From Brooklawnia sp963780175 (GTDB lineage: Bacteria; Actinomycetota; Actinomycetes; Propionibacteriales; Propionibacteriaceae), in NCBI GenBank assembly GCA_963780175.1, contig CAWAAT010000001.1, positions 372,001 through 436,000 on the forward strand: DNA of 64,000 bases, written 5' to 3'. Below the pieces are notes generated by a model. It was not told the origin of the DNA. It was given only the letters and a program-made list of their open reading frames with translations, and ran no database searches. Shown here piece by piece: positions 30,109 to 38,773 of the stretch. The translations under genes were made by a program, and so were the position numbers. The stretch's first letter is position 1, and each line of letters starts with the position of its first letter.

Positions 30109-31143
30109 TCAGTCGAAGAGCTCAGGTTGAGGACCAGATGTCATCTGCGAGGGGGGTTCCAGTCCGAGGTGGCGCCAGCCCGCCGCGGTCGCGACCCTGC
30201 CACGTGGCGTCCGCATCAGGAAACCGAGTCTGACCAGGAACGGCTCGGCCACCTCCTCGACCGTCTCGGTCTCCTCGGCCACCGCGATGGCGAGGGTGGA
30301 GAGTCCAACCGGGCCACCCGAGAACTTCCGGCAGATGGCATCCAGGACGGCCCGGTCGAGTCTGTCCAACCCCAGCGGATCGACCTCGTACAACTCCAGC
30401 GCTTCTCGGGCCAGGGAAGCAGTCACCTTCCCCTCGTTGTGCACCTGGGCGAAGTCCCGGACGCGACGCAGCAACCGGTTGGCGATGCGTGGCGTCCCCC
30501 GGGATCGGCCGGCGATCTCGGTGGCGCTGTCCTCGTCGAGGCTCAGCCCCAGTTTGGCAGCGGACCGACGAACGATGGTCTGCAGGTCGGCGGCGTCGTA
30601 GTAGTCGAGTTGGGCGGTGAACCCGAACCTGTCGCGCAGTGGTCCGGGAAGAAGCCCCGCCCGGGTGGTGGCTCCCACCAGGGTGAACTGCGGGATCTCG
30701 ATCGGGATCGCAGTTGCACCGGGCCCCTTGCCCACCACCACGTCCACCCGGAAGTCCTCCATCGCCAGATAGAGCAACTCCTCCGCCGGGCGGCTCATCC
30801 GGTGAATCTCGTCGAGGAACAGTACCTCGCCCTCGGTGAGTCCGGACAGAATCGCCGCCAGGTCGCCGGCATGCTGAATCGCCGGCCCGGAGGTGATCCG
30901 CAGCGGCATGCCCAGTTCGTTGGCGATGATCATGGCCAGAGTGGTCTTGCCCAGTCCCGGCGGTCCCGACATCAGCACATGGTCGGGCACGCTGCCACGG
31001 TGCTTGGCCGCCGCCAGCACCAGACCCAACTGGTCGACCACGCGAGGTTGACCCTGGAACTCCTCCAAGGTCGTGGGACGCAGGGCCCCCTCGGCGGCGA
31101 CCTCATCCGGTGCGGGCCAGGGGTCGACCGGGGAATGACTCAC
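30109..31143 (-). CDS. ruvB: Holliday junction branch migration helicase RuvB
   Basis: AAA+ ring motor that, with RuvA, drives branch migration. The 344-residue product carries Walker A GPPGLGKTTLA at 60-70, Walker B VLFLDEIHR at 107-115, sensor 1 LVGATTRAGLL, the arginine-finger segment PLRDRFGF, and the C-terminal winged-helix domain with PRIANRLLRRVRDFAQV. The N-terminal LRPTTLEEFQGQ is the usual RuvB opening. It lies 13 nt after ruvA in ruvC-ruvA-ruvB, which is probably under LexA control from upstream of ruvC. Confidence 0.98.
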   Translation of the reverse strand: MSHSPVDPWPAPDEVAAEGALRPTTLEEFQGQPRVVDQLGLVLAAAKHRGSVPDHVLMSGPPGLGKTTLAMIIANELGMPLRITSGPAIQHAGDLAAILSGLTEGEVLFLDEIHRMSRPAEELLYLAMEDFRVDVVVGKGPGATAIPIEIPQFTLVGATTRAGLLPGPLRDRFGFTAQLDYYDAADLQTIVRRSAAKLGLSLDEDSATEIAGRSRGTPRIANRLLRRVRDFAQVHNEGKVTASLAREALELYEVDPLGLDRLDRAVLDAICRKFSGGPVGLSTLAIAVAEETETVEEVAEPFLVRLGFLMRTPRGRVATAAGWRHLGLEPPSQMTSGPQPELFD

Positions 31144-31156
31144 GACGGCTGTCTCC

Positions 31157-31771
31157 TCAGGCTCGGGCCAGCGAAGCCAGCGCGGACTTCATCAGCCTAC
31201 CGAGCGGAACCTGGGGGTCCTCATCCACCAGGTGTGCGACCGTCTCGGTCGCGGAATCAGCATCCTTGGCCGACCAACCCAGCCCTTGCAGACCGGCCGA
31301 CACCTGTTCGCGCCACGGCTGTTCGCCGGCCGCCGCGGTTGAGTTGGGTTGCTGGCCGATTCCGGCCGCGAGCTCCGCGACCCGGTCACGCAGTTCGATG
31401 ATCATTTTCTCGGCGCCCTTGCGTCCGATCCCGGGCACCTTGATGAGCGTCGCGATGTCAGAAGACTGGAGGGCTGCGACCACCTGCGCCGGGCTGAGCA
31501 CCGAGACCACCGCCAGAGCCAGCCGGGGGCCCACGCCCGAGGCGAGCTGGAGCATCTCGAACGTGTCGCGCTCCAGGGCGGCTGCGAAACCGAACAGGGT
31601 CAACGAGTCCTCACGGACCACCAGCGAGGTGAACATGGTGGTCTGGGTCGCCGGCCTGAGCCCCGCAGAAGTGGCGGGCGGGCAGGCCAGCCGGAAACCC
31701 ACTCCCTGGACCTCGAGGACGATCCAGGCGGGCCCCAGAACGGCGACTGTACCGGTGAGCTGGGCGATCAT
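31157..31771 (-). CDS. ruvA: Holliday junction DNA-binding protein RuvA
   Basis: Tetrameric junction-binding platform for RuvB. The 204-residue product starts MIAQLTGTVAVLG, with the OB-fold domain I, helix-hairpin-helix segments (LASGVGPRLALAVVSVL and IKVPGIGRKGAEKMIIELRD) and a C-terminal RuvB-contacting domain GLQGLGWSAKDADSATETVA, joined by a flexible linker. The ATG overlaps the ruvC stop in ATGA at 31768-31771, which fixes the start over a longer frame to 31849. Confidence 0.97.
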   Translation of the reverse strand: MIAQLTGTVAVLGPAWIVLEVQGVGFRLACPPATSAGLRPATQTTMFTSLVVREDSLTLFGFAAALERDTFEMLQLASGVGPRLALAVVSVLSPAQVVAALQSSDIATLIKVPGIGRKGAEKMIIELRDRVAELAAGIGQQPNSTAAAGEQPWREQVSAGLQGLGWSAKDADSATETVAHLVDEDPQVPLGRLMKSALASLARA

Positions 31772-32298
31772 CGGGCTCCTGTTCTGGCCGCGTGGGCCTG
31801 CGCGGCTGCCGCGTAGCGGTTGGTGGCCCCGCCTCGCCACAGATGACACAGGGCCAGGGCGACGGCGTCGGCCGCGTCAGCCGGTCGGGGCGCCTCCGTC
31901 AGGTGGAGGATGCGCGCGACCATGATACCGACCTGCACCTTGTCGGCCCGGCCTGAACCTGTGATGGCGGCCTTGACCTCGGTCGGGGTGTGCAGGGCGA
32001 CGGGGACGTTGTGACGTGCCGCGACCAGCATGGCGATGCCCGCGGCCTGGGCGGTGCCGGTGACCGACATCAGATTGTGCTGGGCGAAGACCCGCTCGAC
32101 GGCGATGGCATCAGGGGCGACTCTGCCAACCCACTCGTCGAGCGCGATCTCGATCGCCAGCAGACGGTAGGCATGGTCCAGGTCGGTGCTGGTGCGCACC
32201 ACGCCCGCGTCGACCAACTGAGGCCGACGCCCGGGGCTGGCTTCCACCACTCCGACCCCGCAGCGGGTCAGACCAGGATCAATGCCCAGGACGAGCAC
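31768..32298 (-). CDS. ruvC: Crossover junction endodeoxyribonuclease RuvC
   Basis: Holliday-junction resolvase, RNase H fold. The acidic catalytic residues can be seen: Asp7 (LGIDPGLTRCG), Glu68 (IAVERVF), Asp141 and Asp144 (PADAADAVALALCH). At 176 residues it is of normal length. Start GTG 32296-32298 with GGGGA about 5 nt upstream. It is the first gene of ruvCAB and carries a TAGAAT -10 and a LexA-type palindrome upstream, so the operon is likely part of the SOS response. Confidence 0.97.
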   Translation of the reverse strand: MLVLGIDPGLTRCGVGVVEASPGRRPQLVDAGVVRTSTDLDHAYRLLAIEIALDEWVGRVAPDAIAVERVFAQHNLMSVTGTAQAAGIAMLVAARHNVPVALHTPTEVKAAITGSGRADKVQVGIMVARILHLTEAPRPADAADAVALALCHLWRGGATNRYAAAAQAHAARTGAR

Positions 32299-32317
32299 GA
32301 CATCCCCACGAAAGCTG

Positions 32318-32337
32318 ATCCGAACACATGTTCGGAT
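32318..32337. promoter_or_regulatory. LexA (SOS) box upstream of ruvC
   Basis: ATCCGAAC-ACAT-GTTCGGAT: two 8-bp arms in perfect inverted repeat around a 4-bp spacer. Its core CGAAC-N4-GTTCG (32321-32334) equals the mycobacterial/actinobacterial LexA operator pattern. It abuts the ruvC -10 box and covers the predicted transcription start, the position expected for repression. Confidence 0.88.
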
Positions 32338-32341
32338 TCTA
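32336..32341 (-). promoter_or_regulatory. -10 box of ruvCAB promoter
   Basis: TAGAAT on the minus strand, 37 nt before the ruvC GTG and overlapping the upstream edge of the SOS palindrome. A -35 is weak. Confidence 0.5.
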
Positions 32342-32377
32342 GGGCCTCGCAGCCGACTCCGTTCGCAGGCTCGCCGC

Positions 32378-33178
32378 TCAGTCCTGAGCGTCGAGAGCCG
32401 CGCTCACCTCGTCGGACAGGTCGGCATTCGTGTAGACGTTCTGAACGTCGTCCGAGTCATCCAGCGCGTCCACGATGCGATCCAACTTCTCGGCGTCCTC
32501 CACGGAGTCGACGATCTGGTCGAAACTCGCCACGAACTGCACGTCGGCCGATTCGTAGTCGATTCCGGCCGCCTGGACCGCCCTGCGCACCTCAACCATG
32601 TCATTGGGGTCACTGATCAGCGCGAAGACATCGCCCTGGTCCTCGAGGTCCTCGAGGTTCGCGTCAATGGTGGCCTCGAGCAGTTCGTCCTCGCTGATCG
32701 TGCGGGTGGTGGGCTTGCGCGAATCACCGTCGACCTCCTGCACCTTGGCGACGCTCACCACTCCCTTGCGGCTGAACAGCCGCTGAACGGAGCCGCCATC
32801 GGCCATGGTCCCGCCGTTGCGGGTGACTGCCAGCCGCACCTCGGAGATCGAACGGTTGCGGTTGTCGGTCAGGCATTCGATGAGGATCGCGACGCCAGCC
32901 GGGCCGTACGCCTCGTACATGATGGACTCGTAACTGACGGCCTCAGCACCCTCACCCGCGCCGCGCTTGACTGCGCGTTCGATGTTGTCGTTGGGAACAG
33001 AGGTCTTCTTGGCCTTCTGGATCGCGTCGTAGAGAGTGGGGTTGCCACCAGGATCACCGCCACCGACACGGGCCGCAACCTCGATGTTCTTGATCAGCTT
33101 GGCGAACAGCTTGCCTCGCTTGGCATCGATGATGGCCTTCTTGTGCTTGGTGGTTGCCCACTTGGAGTGTCCTGACAT
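32378..33178 (-). CDS. YebC/PmpR-family transcriptional or translational regulator
   Basis: YebC-family protein; members have been described as DNA-binding regulators, and more recently as helping ribosomes through proline-rich stretches, so the role is not settled. The 266-residue product opens with the invariant MSGHSKWATTKHKKAIIDAKRGK and has VPNDNIERAVKRGAG, YEAYGPAGVAILIECLTDN, RKGVVSV and the acidic C-terminus DDSDDVQNVYTNAD. ATG 33176-33178 with GAGGA upstream and a TAAGAT -10-like box at 33213-33218. It precedes ruvC as in most bacteria. Confidence 0.95.
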   Translation of the reverse strand: MSGHSKWATTKHKKAIIDAKRGKLFAKLIKNIEVAARVGGGDPGGNPTLYDAIQKAKKTSVPNDNIERAVKRGAGEGAEAVSYESIMYEAYGPAGVAILIECLTDNRNRSISEVRLAVTRNGGTMADGGSVQRLFSRKGVVSVAKVQEVDGDSRKPTTRTISEDELLEATIDANLEDLEDQGDVFALISDPNDMVEVRRAVQAAGIDYESADVQFVASFDQIVDSVEDAEKLDRIVDALDDSDDVQNVYTNADLSDEVSAALDAQD

Positions 33179-33231
33179 GACGAATCCTCACTTCCGGCGG
33201 CGAACCGAAGACATCTTAGTCGAGACTGACC

Positions 33232-34263
33232 TCAGTCCTCGAATGTGGCGCCGTACAGCACCATGCGATCGTCGAAGATGTAGCCCATGTCACCGAACAG
33301 CCGCGTGGCGCTGTCGGGCCGGTCGGTGTCCACCCCGATGCCGGCCAGCGAGCACCCGTGGTCGGCGAAGGAGTGCATGGAGGCGGCGAGCAGAGCCTTC
33401 CCGAGGCCTTGGCCCCGGCACTGCGGAACGACCCCCAGTCTCTCCGTCCAACCCTCGTGCCAGCCGGTCTGCGGGTCGATGATCTCGCTGTTCAATGCGT
33501 ACCCGACCACCGCACCGTCGCCGTCGTCGGTGCGCAGGGCAATCCACGACCAGTCCGGACGCGAGTCGGGCCGGGACAGGGACATCTCCCAGTCCGCTGA
33601 TTCGACGTCGTGGGAACCATGCCGGGTGGCGAAAGCTGCGTTGTGGGCTTGTCGGACAGCCTCGGAGATGTGCCGTTCAAAGGCTCGCAACTGGATGCCG
33701 GGCGGTGGCAGGACAAGTGGCAGTTCGGAGTTCACGAGGCTGCGGTGGGAGTCGAAGAACCAGCGTTGGGGCCTCAACACCCCATTCTTGTCCAGGTCTG
33801 CGGCCACCCGCGAACCCTCGTCAACGGCGCAACCCACCCAGAGTGGGCCAATCCCGGGATGGGCTTCGAGAATGTGCCGGTACCAGGTGCGCGCCCGGTC
33901 GATCGACCAGGCGACCAGCTTCAAGCCGATCTTGTGGTGGCGCCAGGCCGGGTGTACCCCGATCTCCATCCAGACGTGCGGCCGCTCGTCCGCCGACGGC
34001 GAGATGTGGTTCCAGGCGTAGGCGACGATCGTGGCGCCCCGGTCTCGGCCAACCACCGCGTGGTAGCTGGCGTGGGCAGCCGGCTGGTCGAAGTCGCGCT
34101 CAAGTCCGGTCAGGTCGCGGTGCTGGGTCGGATCGTCGAAGTACTCGATCGCCGCGCACAATTCGGCAACCTCGGGAAGGTCCTGGCGAGTCAGGAAGGA
34201 CCACGTGAGGCTACCCTCGACGATGGCCTCACCCCAGGTCGGCCGCTGCTCCGTCTCAGGCAT
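33232..34263 (-). CDS. Tandem GNAT N-acetyltransferase, substrate unknown
   Basis: Two GNAT folds in one 343-residue chain. The first (about 15-160) keeps MEIGVHPAWRHHKIGLKLVA, a partly degraded acetyl-CoA loop; the second (about 185-340) keeps LGVVPQCRGQGLGKALLAASM, a full R/Q-x-x-G-x-G/A loop, followed by IGVDTDRPDSATRLFGDMGY. The layout resembles mycothiol synthase MshD, but the first half lacks its usual motifs and I would not assign MshD. The ATG lies 6 nt after hisA, so it probably belongs to the his transcription unit, in the position where hisF normally follows hisA. No ribosome site is clear; re-initiation after hisA is likely. Confidence 0.82.
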   Translation of the reverse strand: MPETEQRPTWGEAIVEGSLTWSFLTRQDLPEVAELCAAIEYFDDPTQHRDLTGLERDFDQPAAHASYHAVVGRDRGATIVAYAWNHISPSADERPHVWMEIGVHPAWRHHKIGLKLVAWSIDRARTWYRHILEAHPGIGPLWVGCAVDEGSRVAADLDKNGVLRPQRWFFDSHRSLVNSELPLVLPPPGIQLRAFERHISEAVRQAHNAAFATRHGSHDVESADWEMSLSRPDSRPDWSWIALRTDDGDGAVVGYALNSEIIDPQTGWHEGWTERLGVVPQCRGQGLGKALLAASMHSFADHGCSLAGIGVDTDRPDSATRLFGDMGYIFDDRMVLYGATFED

Positions 34264-34269
34264 TCAGCA

Positions 34270-35028
34270 TCAGCCGTTGGCAGCGGCCAAGGCCTGCGCC
34301 AGGGTGAAGTTCCCGACGTAGAGGGCCGTGCCGATGATGGCACCCTCGACGCCTATCGGCACCAGGCCCGACAGCGTCCGGATGTCGCTGAGCGATGAGA
34401 TACCGCCGCTGGCAACGACCTTGGCAGTGGTTCGTGCGCAGACCGCACCCAGCAGCTCGAGGTTGGGCCCGCTGAGCATCCCGTCGCTGGCCACATCGGT
34501 GACCACGAATCTGGCGCAACCCGCCTCAGTCATCCGGTGAACCGTCTCGAAGACATCCCCACCGGTGGTCGTCCAGCCGCGAGCGGCCAATTGGTTGTTC
34601 CGCACGTCCAGTCCGATGGCGACCCGATCGCCGTACTCGGCGATGATCTCCTCGCACCACCGAGGGTTCTCCAGGGCCGCCGTGCCGACATTCACCCGGC
34701 TCGCACCGGTGGCCAGCGCGCGCTCCAGAGAAGCGTGGTCACGGATTCCGCCCGACAGCTCCACGTCTATGCTCATCTGCGCCACGACCTCGGCGATCAC
34801 CTCGGCGTTGTCACCGCGCCCGAACGCGGCATCCAGGTCGACCAGGTGCAGCCATTCGGCCCCCTCCGATTCCCACCGAGCAGCTGCCTCGCGCGGATCG
34901 CCGAAGATGCGCTCACTACCAGCCGCACCCTGGACGAGTTGGACAGCCTTGCCGTCCTGGACATCCACGGCCGGCAACAGCACCAGTCGTCGGGTGGGGG
35001 TCAGCTCGGCAGTGTTGGTCACAGACAC
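34270..35028 (-). CDS. hisA: HisA / PriA-type phosphoribosyl isomerase
   Basis: TIM-barrel isomerase of histidine synthesis (ProFAR to PRFAR). Catalytic Asp22 (LLPAVDVQDGKAV) and Asp178 (VVTDVASDGML) are present, with phosphate-binding ELSGGIRD and VVASGGISS. The segment LAARGWTTTGGD (Trp152) is the mark of actinobacterial PriA, which also performs the TrpF reaction; there is no trpF in the trp cluster of this window, in agreement. 252 residues; the start is 9 nt after hisH. I infer dual function; the sequence alone does not prove it. Confidence 0.93.
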   Translation of the reverse strand: MSVTNTAELTPTRRLVLLPAVDVQDGKAVQLVQGAAGSERIFGDPREAAARWESEGAEWLHLVDLDAAFGRGDNAEVIAEVVAQMSIDVELSGGIRDHASLERALATGASRVNVGTAALENPRWCEEIIAEYGDRVAIGLDVRNNQLAARGWTTTGGDVFETVHRMTEAGCARFVVTDVASDGMLSGPNLELLGAVCARTTAKVVASGGISSLSDIRTLSGLVPIGVEGAIIGTALYVGNFTLAQALAAANG

Positions 35029-35037
35029 CTGACAAAC

Positions 35038-35673
35038 CTAACCCATCAGCCAATTGCGCAGCAGGTCGGCCCCTGCTGTCCCGGACTTCTCGGGATGAAA
35101 CTGTGTGCTGGTCACGCTGCGCCACTGGACGGCGGCGATGAACCTGTCGGACTCATGGGTGCACCACGTGATCCGGGCATCGACCGGCACCGAAGGCGCA
35201 CCTGTCGGGTCGCATGCATGCACCGCGTAGGAGTGCACGAAGTAGAAGCGCCGATCCGCCAGACCCTGGAACACGCCGGGTTCACCGGGCACCTCCACGC
35301 TGTTCCAGCCCATGTGCGGCAGGCGCCGGGCGACCAGGAGCTCGACCGTGCCGTCGAAGACCCCGACGCCCGCAGTCGGTACACCGTGTTCCACACCGTG
35401 TGCGAACAAGACCTGGTGACCCACGCAGATGCCGAGCAGCCGACGTCCGGACGCCACCCAGTCGCGGATCAGGAGATCGCCCCCGATGTCGCGCAGCTGG
35501 CTCATGCAGGCGGCGAAGGCGCCCACACCGGGCACCACCAGGGAGTCGAGGTCGTCGAAGTCGGCTGTGCGCTGGCCCAGGACCACCGTGGCCCCGGCAG
35601 CCTCCAGCGCCCGGCAGACCGAGTGGATGTTGCCCGAGCCGTAATCGAGCACTCCCACCCGGGGTTGGGTCAC
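35038..35673 (-). CDS. hisH: Imidazole glycerol phosphate synthase, glutamine amidotransferase subunit
   Basis: Supplies ammonia from glutamine to HisF for the imidazole ring. Triad Cys83 (LGICVGHQVLF), His193 and Glu195 (QFHPEKSG) is visible, and the N-terminal VLDYGSGNIHSV is diagnostic. 211 residues, normal. The start overlaps the hisB stop by 4 nt. Its partner HisF is not next to hisA in this window. Confidence 0.96.
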   Translation of the reverse strand: MTQPRVGVLDYGSGNIHSVCRALEAAGATVVLGQRTADFDDLDSLVVPGVGAFAACMSQLRDIGGDLLIRDWVASGRRLLGICVGHQVLFAHGVEHGVPTAGVGVFDGTVELLVARRLPHMGWNSVEVPGEPGVFQGLADRRFYFVHSYAVHACDPTGAPSVPVDARITWCTHESDRFIAAVQWRSVTSTQFHPEKSGTAGADLLRNWLMG

Positions 35674-36287
35674 AGGGCGCCCTTGGTGCTGGGCACCGAG
35701 TCCACCCGCGGGTCGGGCTCGACGGCCGAGCGCAGGGCACGAGCCAAGGCCTTGAACTGGGCCTCCACGATGTGGTGCGGCTCACGCCCGGCCAGGAGTC
35801 GCAGATGGACGCACAGCCCCGCGTTAAGAGCCAACGACTCGACAACGTGAGCGGTCATGGAGCCTGCATAAAGAGGCTCCAGTCCACCGATCCGGGCGTA
35901 CACCTGCGCCTCGGGCTCCCCGCTGACCACCGCATAGGGACGACCGGCGACATCTACGACGCACTGGGCCAGGGCCTCGTCCAGTGGGACGAGGGCATCC
36001 CCGAAGCGCCTGATGCCGCGCTTGTCGCCCAGGGCCGTGGCCAGCGCCTGGCCCAGGGCGATCGCGGTGTCCTCCACGCTGTGGTGGGCGTCGATGTCGA
36101 CGTCGCCGGTGGTGGTGATCCGCAAGTCGATGAGGGAGTGCTTGGCCAGGGCCGTGAGCATGTGGTCGAAGAATCCGACGCCGGTGCTGATCTGGGAGCT
36201 GCCGGTGCCGTCCAGATCGAGCCACACGCTGACGTCCGACTCACTGGTGACCCGGTGCACCTGTGCCACCCGGGGCGATGGTGTCAT
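35670..36287 (-). CDS. hisB: Imidazoleglycerol-phosphate dehydratase
   Basis: Manganese enzyme making imidazole acetol phosphate. The 205-residue chain has the two internal metal-binding repeats: FFDHMLTALAKHSLIDL with DIDAHHSVEDTAIALG, and HVVESLALNAGLCVHLR with GREPHHIVEAQFKALARAL. There is no N-terminal phosphatase fusion, so it is the monofunctional actinobacterial type. Start ATG overlaps the hisC stop by 4 nt. Confidence 0.97.
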   Translation of the reverse strand: MTPSPRVAQVHRVTSESDVSVWLDLDGTGSSQISTGVGFFDHMLTALAKHSLIDLRITTTGDVDIDAHHSVEDTAIALGQALATALGDKRGIRRFGDALVPLDEALAQCVVDVAGRPYAVVSGEPEAQVYARIGGLEPLYAGSMTAHVVESLALNAGLCVHLRLLAGREPHHIVEAQFKALARALRSAVEPDPRVDSVPSTKGAL

Positions 36288-37420
36288 CGCTTGACCTCCT
36301 GGCTGTAGCTGACGACGTCATGGTTGAGCAGCACCTTGGACAGCGCGTCTCTGAAGGCAGCCATCTCCGCAGGTGTGCCGGCCGAGACCCGGAGGTAGCC
36401 GGACGGCCCGGTCTCCCGCACCAGAACGCCGCGTTCCAGCAGGTCGGCCCAGACCGCGTGCCGGTCGGCGAACCGGCCGAAGAGGCAGAAGTTGGCCTGG
36501 CTCGGGATCACCTGGATCCCCTGGTTGCGCAGCCACTGCTGGATGAGTTGGCACTGCTCACGCAGCATTTCGACGTGGCTGAGCATCTCGCGCGTGTTGG
36601 CCAGCGCGACCCTGGCCAGTGCCTGGGACTGCGAGGACAGGTGGTACGGCAGTCGCACGATGCGGCAGGCGTCCACCACGGCCGGCGCCGCGGCGAGGTA
36701 GCCGACGCGTCCCCCAGCCAAAGCGAAGGCCTTGCTCATCGTCCGCGAGACGACCAATCTGCCGTGGCTGGGCAGCAGGGCGAGCGCGGAGTCCTCAGGA
36801 ACTTCGGTGAACTCCTGGTATGCCTCATCCACCACGACGATGCAGTCGACCTGTGCGCAGATCTCCTGGATGACGCTGACGGGAGTCTGGGTGCCGGTCG
36901 GATTGTTGGGACTGCAGATCAGCAGGACGTCTGGCTGGTGTTCGGCGACGGCGGCGACGACGAGTTCCGCGTCAAGGCTGAAGTCGCGCCGACGCGGCAC
37001 CGTGACGTAGCGGGTGTGGGTGTTGCGGGCGTACTCCGGGTACATCGAGTAGGTCGGCGTGAACGCCAACAGGGTGCGTCCAGGCCCTCCAAACGCCAGC
37101 AACAGGTGGGTCATCACCTCATTGGACCCGTTCGCCACCCAGATGTTCGCGGCATCCAGCCCGAATCCCAGGTAGCGGGCCAGGTCGACACGCAGTGCGG
37201 TGGCCTCGCGGTCCGGGTAACGGTTGATGGAGCGGGCGAGCTCCAGGACGGCCGAAGCCATCTGCTGGCGGACGCGCGCGCTGGGCGGATACGGGTTCTC
37301 GTTCACGTTCAGGGCGACGGAAACATCGAGTTGCGGTGCCCCATAGGGCACCTCTCCCACGAGTTCCGGTCGCAGGGGCAGGTCGGCGAGCCTCAACTCG
37401 CTGCCGGGTTGGCTGCTCAC
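36284..37420 (-). CDS. hisC: Histidinol-phosphate aminotransferase
   Basis: PLP aminotransferase converting imidazole acetol phosphate to histidinol phosphate. The 378-residue fold type I enzyme shows NVNENPYPPS at 38-47, CSPNNPTGTQTP at 169-180, the VVVDEAYQEF region, and PLP lysine Lys230 in VSRTMSKAFALAGGRVGY. Start overlaps the hisD stop by 4 nt; stop overlaps hisB, so the three genes are translationally linked. Broad specificity toward aromatic substrates is possible but cannot be read here. Confidence 0.96.
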   Translation of the reverse strand: MSSQPGSELRLADLPLRPELVGEVPYGAPQLDVSVALNVNENPYPPSARVRQQMASAVLELARSINRYPDREATALRVDLARYLGFGLDAANIWVANGSNEVMTHLLLAFGGPGRTLLAFTPTYSMYPEYARNTHTRYVTVPRRRDFSLDAELVVAAVAEHQPDVLLICSPNNPTGTQTPVSVIQEICAQVDCIVVVDEAYQEFTEVPEDSALALLPSHGRLVVSRTMSKAFALAGGRVGYLAAAPAVVDACRIVRLPYHLSSQSQALARVALANTREMLSHVEMLREQCQLIQQWLRNQGIQVIPSQANFCLFGRFADRHAVWADLLERGVLVRETGPSGYLRVSAGTPAEMAAFRDALSKVLLNHDVVSYSQEVKR

Positions 37421-38727
37421 TGTTCCTCCTCCATGCGAACCCGAATGGCCGCGGCATGCCCGGGCAGATTCTCGGCGTACGCAAAGTTCATCACGTGCTC
37501 ACCGATCGCCGTCAGTGCCGCACGGCTGTAGTCGATGACGTGGATCGAGCGCATGAAACTGCGCACGGTCAGTCCGGAGGAATACCTGGCCGCCCCTCCG
37601 GTGGGCAGCACGTGGGTGGAGCCGGCCGCGTAGTCACCCAACGGCACCGGCGAGTACGCGCCCACGAAGATCGCGCCCGCGTTGCGCACCCGGCGGGCCC
37701 AGGCGGCGGCGTCGGTCACCTGGATCTCGAGATGCTCGGCACCGTAATCATTCGCGACTGCCAGGCCCTGCTCAAGGTCACTGACCAGCACCACGGCTGA
37801 CTGCTGACCCGAGAGTGCGACGGCCAGCCGCTCGGCGGTGGCCAGTCCGGCCACCTGACGTGCCACCTCGGCCCGCACCTGATCGGCGAGCCCCCGGCTG
37901 GGAGTGATGAGCACCGATCCGGCCATCGGGTCGTGTTCGGCCTGACTGATCAGATCGGCTGCCACCTGACGAGGGTCGGCGGTGTCATCGGCCAGCACCG
38001 CGATCTCGGTGGGGCCCGCCTCGGAATCGATCCCGATCAGGCCGCGCAGGTAACGCTTGGCGGCCACGACGTAGATGTTGCCCGGTCCGGTCACCATGTC
38101 GACGCGCGGGCACAACTCTGGCACGCCGTGGGCGAACATGGCGATCGCCTGGGCGCCACCGACGGCGTAGACCTCGTCCACCCCCAACAGGGCGCAGGTG
38201 GCCAGGATCACCGGATTCGGCAGCCCACCGAACGTGGCCTGCGGGGGTGTGGCGACGGCCAGAGACCCCACGCCGGCCACCTGTGCGGGTATGACGTTCA
38301 TGAGCACACTGGACGCCAGCGGGGCCAACCCGCCGGGCACATAGAGCCCGACGCGAGCGACCGGGAGGATGGCATTGCCGATGACCGCACCCGGGGCCAC
38401 CTCGACGGTGCGCCAGGGGTCCTCACCCTCGATGGCCTCGCACACCGTCCGCCGCCGCTGAATCGCGAGTTCAATGGCCGCCCGCACATCATGGTCTAGT
38501 CCGGCCAGAGCGTCGCTCAGCGCCTCGCTCGGCACTCGCAGGTGCGGCGGCCTGACATGGTCGAACAGTTCGCTGAACCGCAGAATCGCGGCCTGCCCCT
38601 CGGTGCGCACCGCATCGCAGATAGGCGCGACTGCCTCCAAAGCTTGGTCAACGTCGAACCTGCCGCGAGGCAGCACGCTGGCGTAGTCGTCAAGGTGTGA
38701 CCCGGTCAGATCGATCAGCGAAAGCAC
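37417..38727 (-). CDS. hisD: Histidinol dehydrogenase
   Basis: Last enzyme of histidine synthesis, oxidising histidinol to histidine with NAD+ and zinc. The 436-residue product opens with LSLIDLTGSHLDDYASVLPR, and carries GLYVPGGLAPLASSVLMNVIPA, VDMVTGPGNIYVVAAKRYL, the active-site EAGPTEIAVLAD and AEHDPMAGSVL, and HVLPTGGAARYSSGLTVRSF near the end. Start is GTG 38725-38727. It is the first gene of the his unit and has a TAGACT -10 ending 6 nt upstream with no ribosome site, suggesting a leaderless message. No His-rich leader peptide was found. Confidence 0.97.
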   Translation of the reverse strand: MLSLIDLTGSHLDDYASVLPRGRFDVDQALEAVAPICDAVRTEGQAAILRFSELFDHVRPPHLRVPSEALSDALAGLDHDVRAAIELAIQRRRTVCEAIEGEDPWRTVEVAPGAVIGNAILPVARVGLYVPGGLAPLASSVLMNVIPAQVAGVGSLAVATPPQATFGGLPNPVILATCALLGVDEVYAVGGAQAIAMFAHGVPELCPRVDMVTGPGNIYVVAAKRYLRGLIGIDSEAGPTEIAVLADDTADPRQVAADLISQAEHDPMAGSVLITPSRGLADQVRAEVARQVAGLATAERLAVALSGQQSAVVLVSDLEQGLAVANDYGAEHLEIQVTDAAAWARRVRNAGAIFVGAYSPVPLGDYAAGSTHVLPTGGAARYSSGLTVRSFMRSIHVIDYSRAALTAIGEHVMNFAYAENLPGHAAAIRVRMEEEQ

Positions 38728-38733
38728 TCCACG

Positions 38734-38739
38734 AGTCTA
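38734..38739 (-). promoter_or_regulatory. -10 box for leaderless hisD message
   Basis: TAGACT on the minus strand ends exactly 6 nt before the hisD GTG, so the predicted transcript begins at the start codon. The -35 region (38757-38762) has no consensus. Confidence 0.5.
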
Positions 38740-38773
38740 AGGGGTGGCGTCCTGCCCCGCGCGCTCGCCCGCA

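Noticed and set aside
33232..34263. Mycothiol synthase MshD
   Set aside because: Tandem GNAT layout fits, but the N-terminal domain motifs and the typical MshD end are not matched; left as unassigned.
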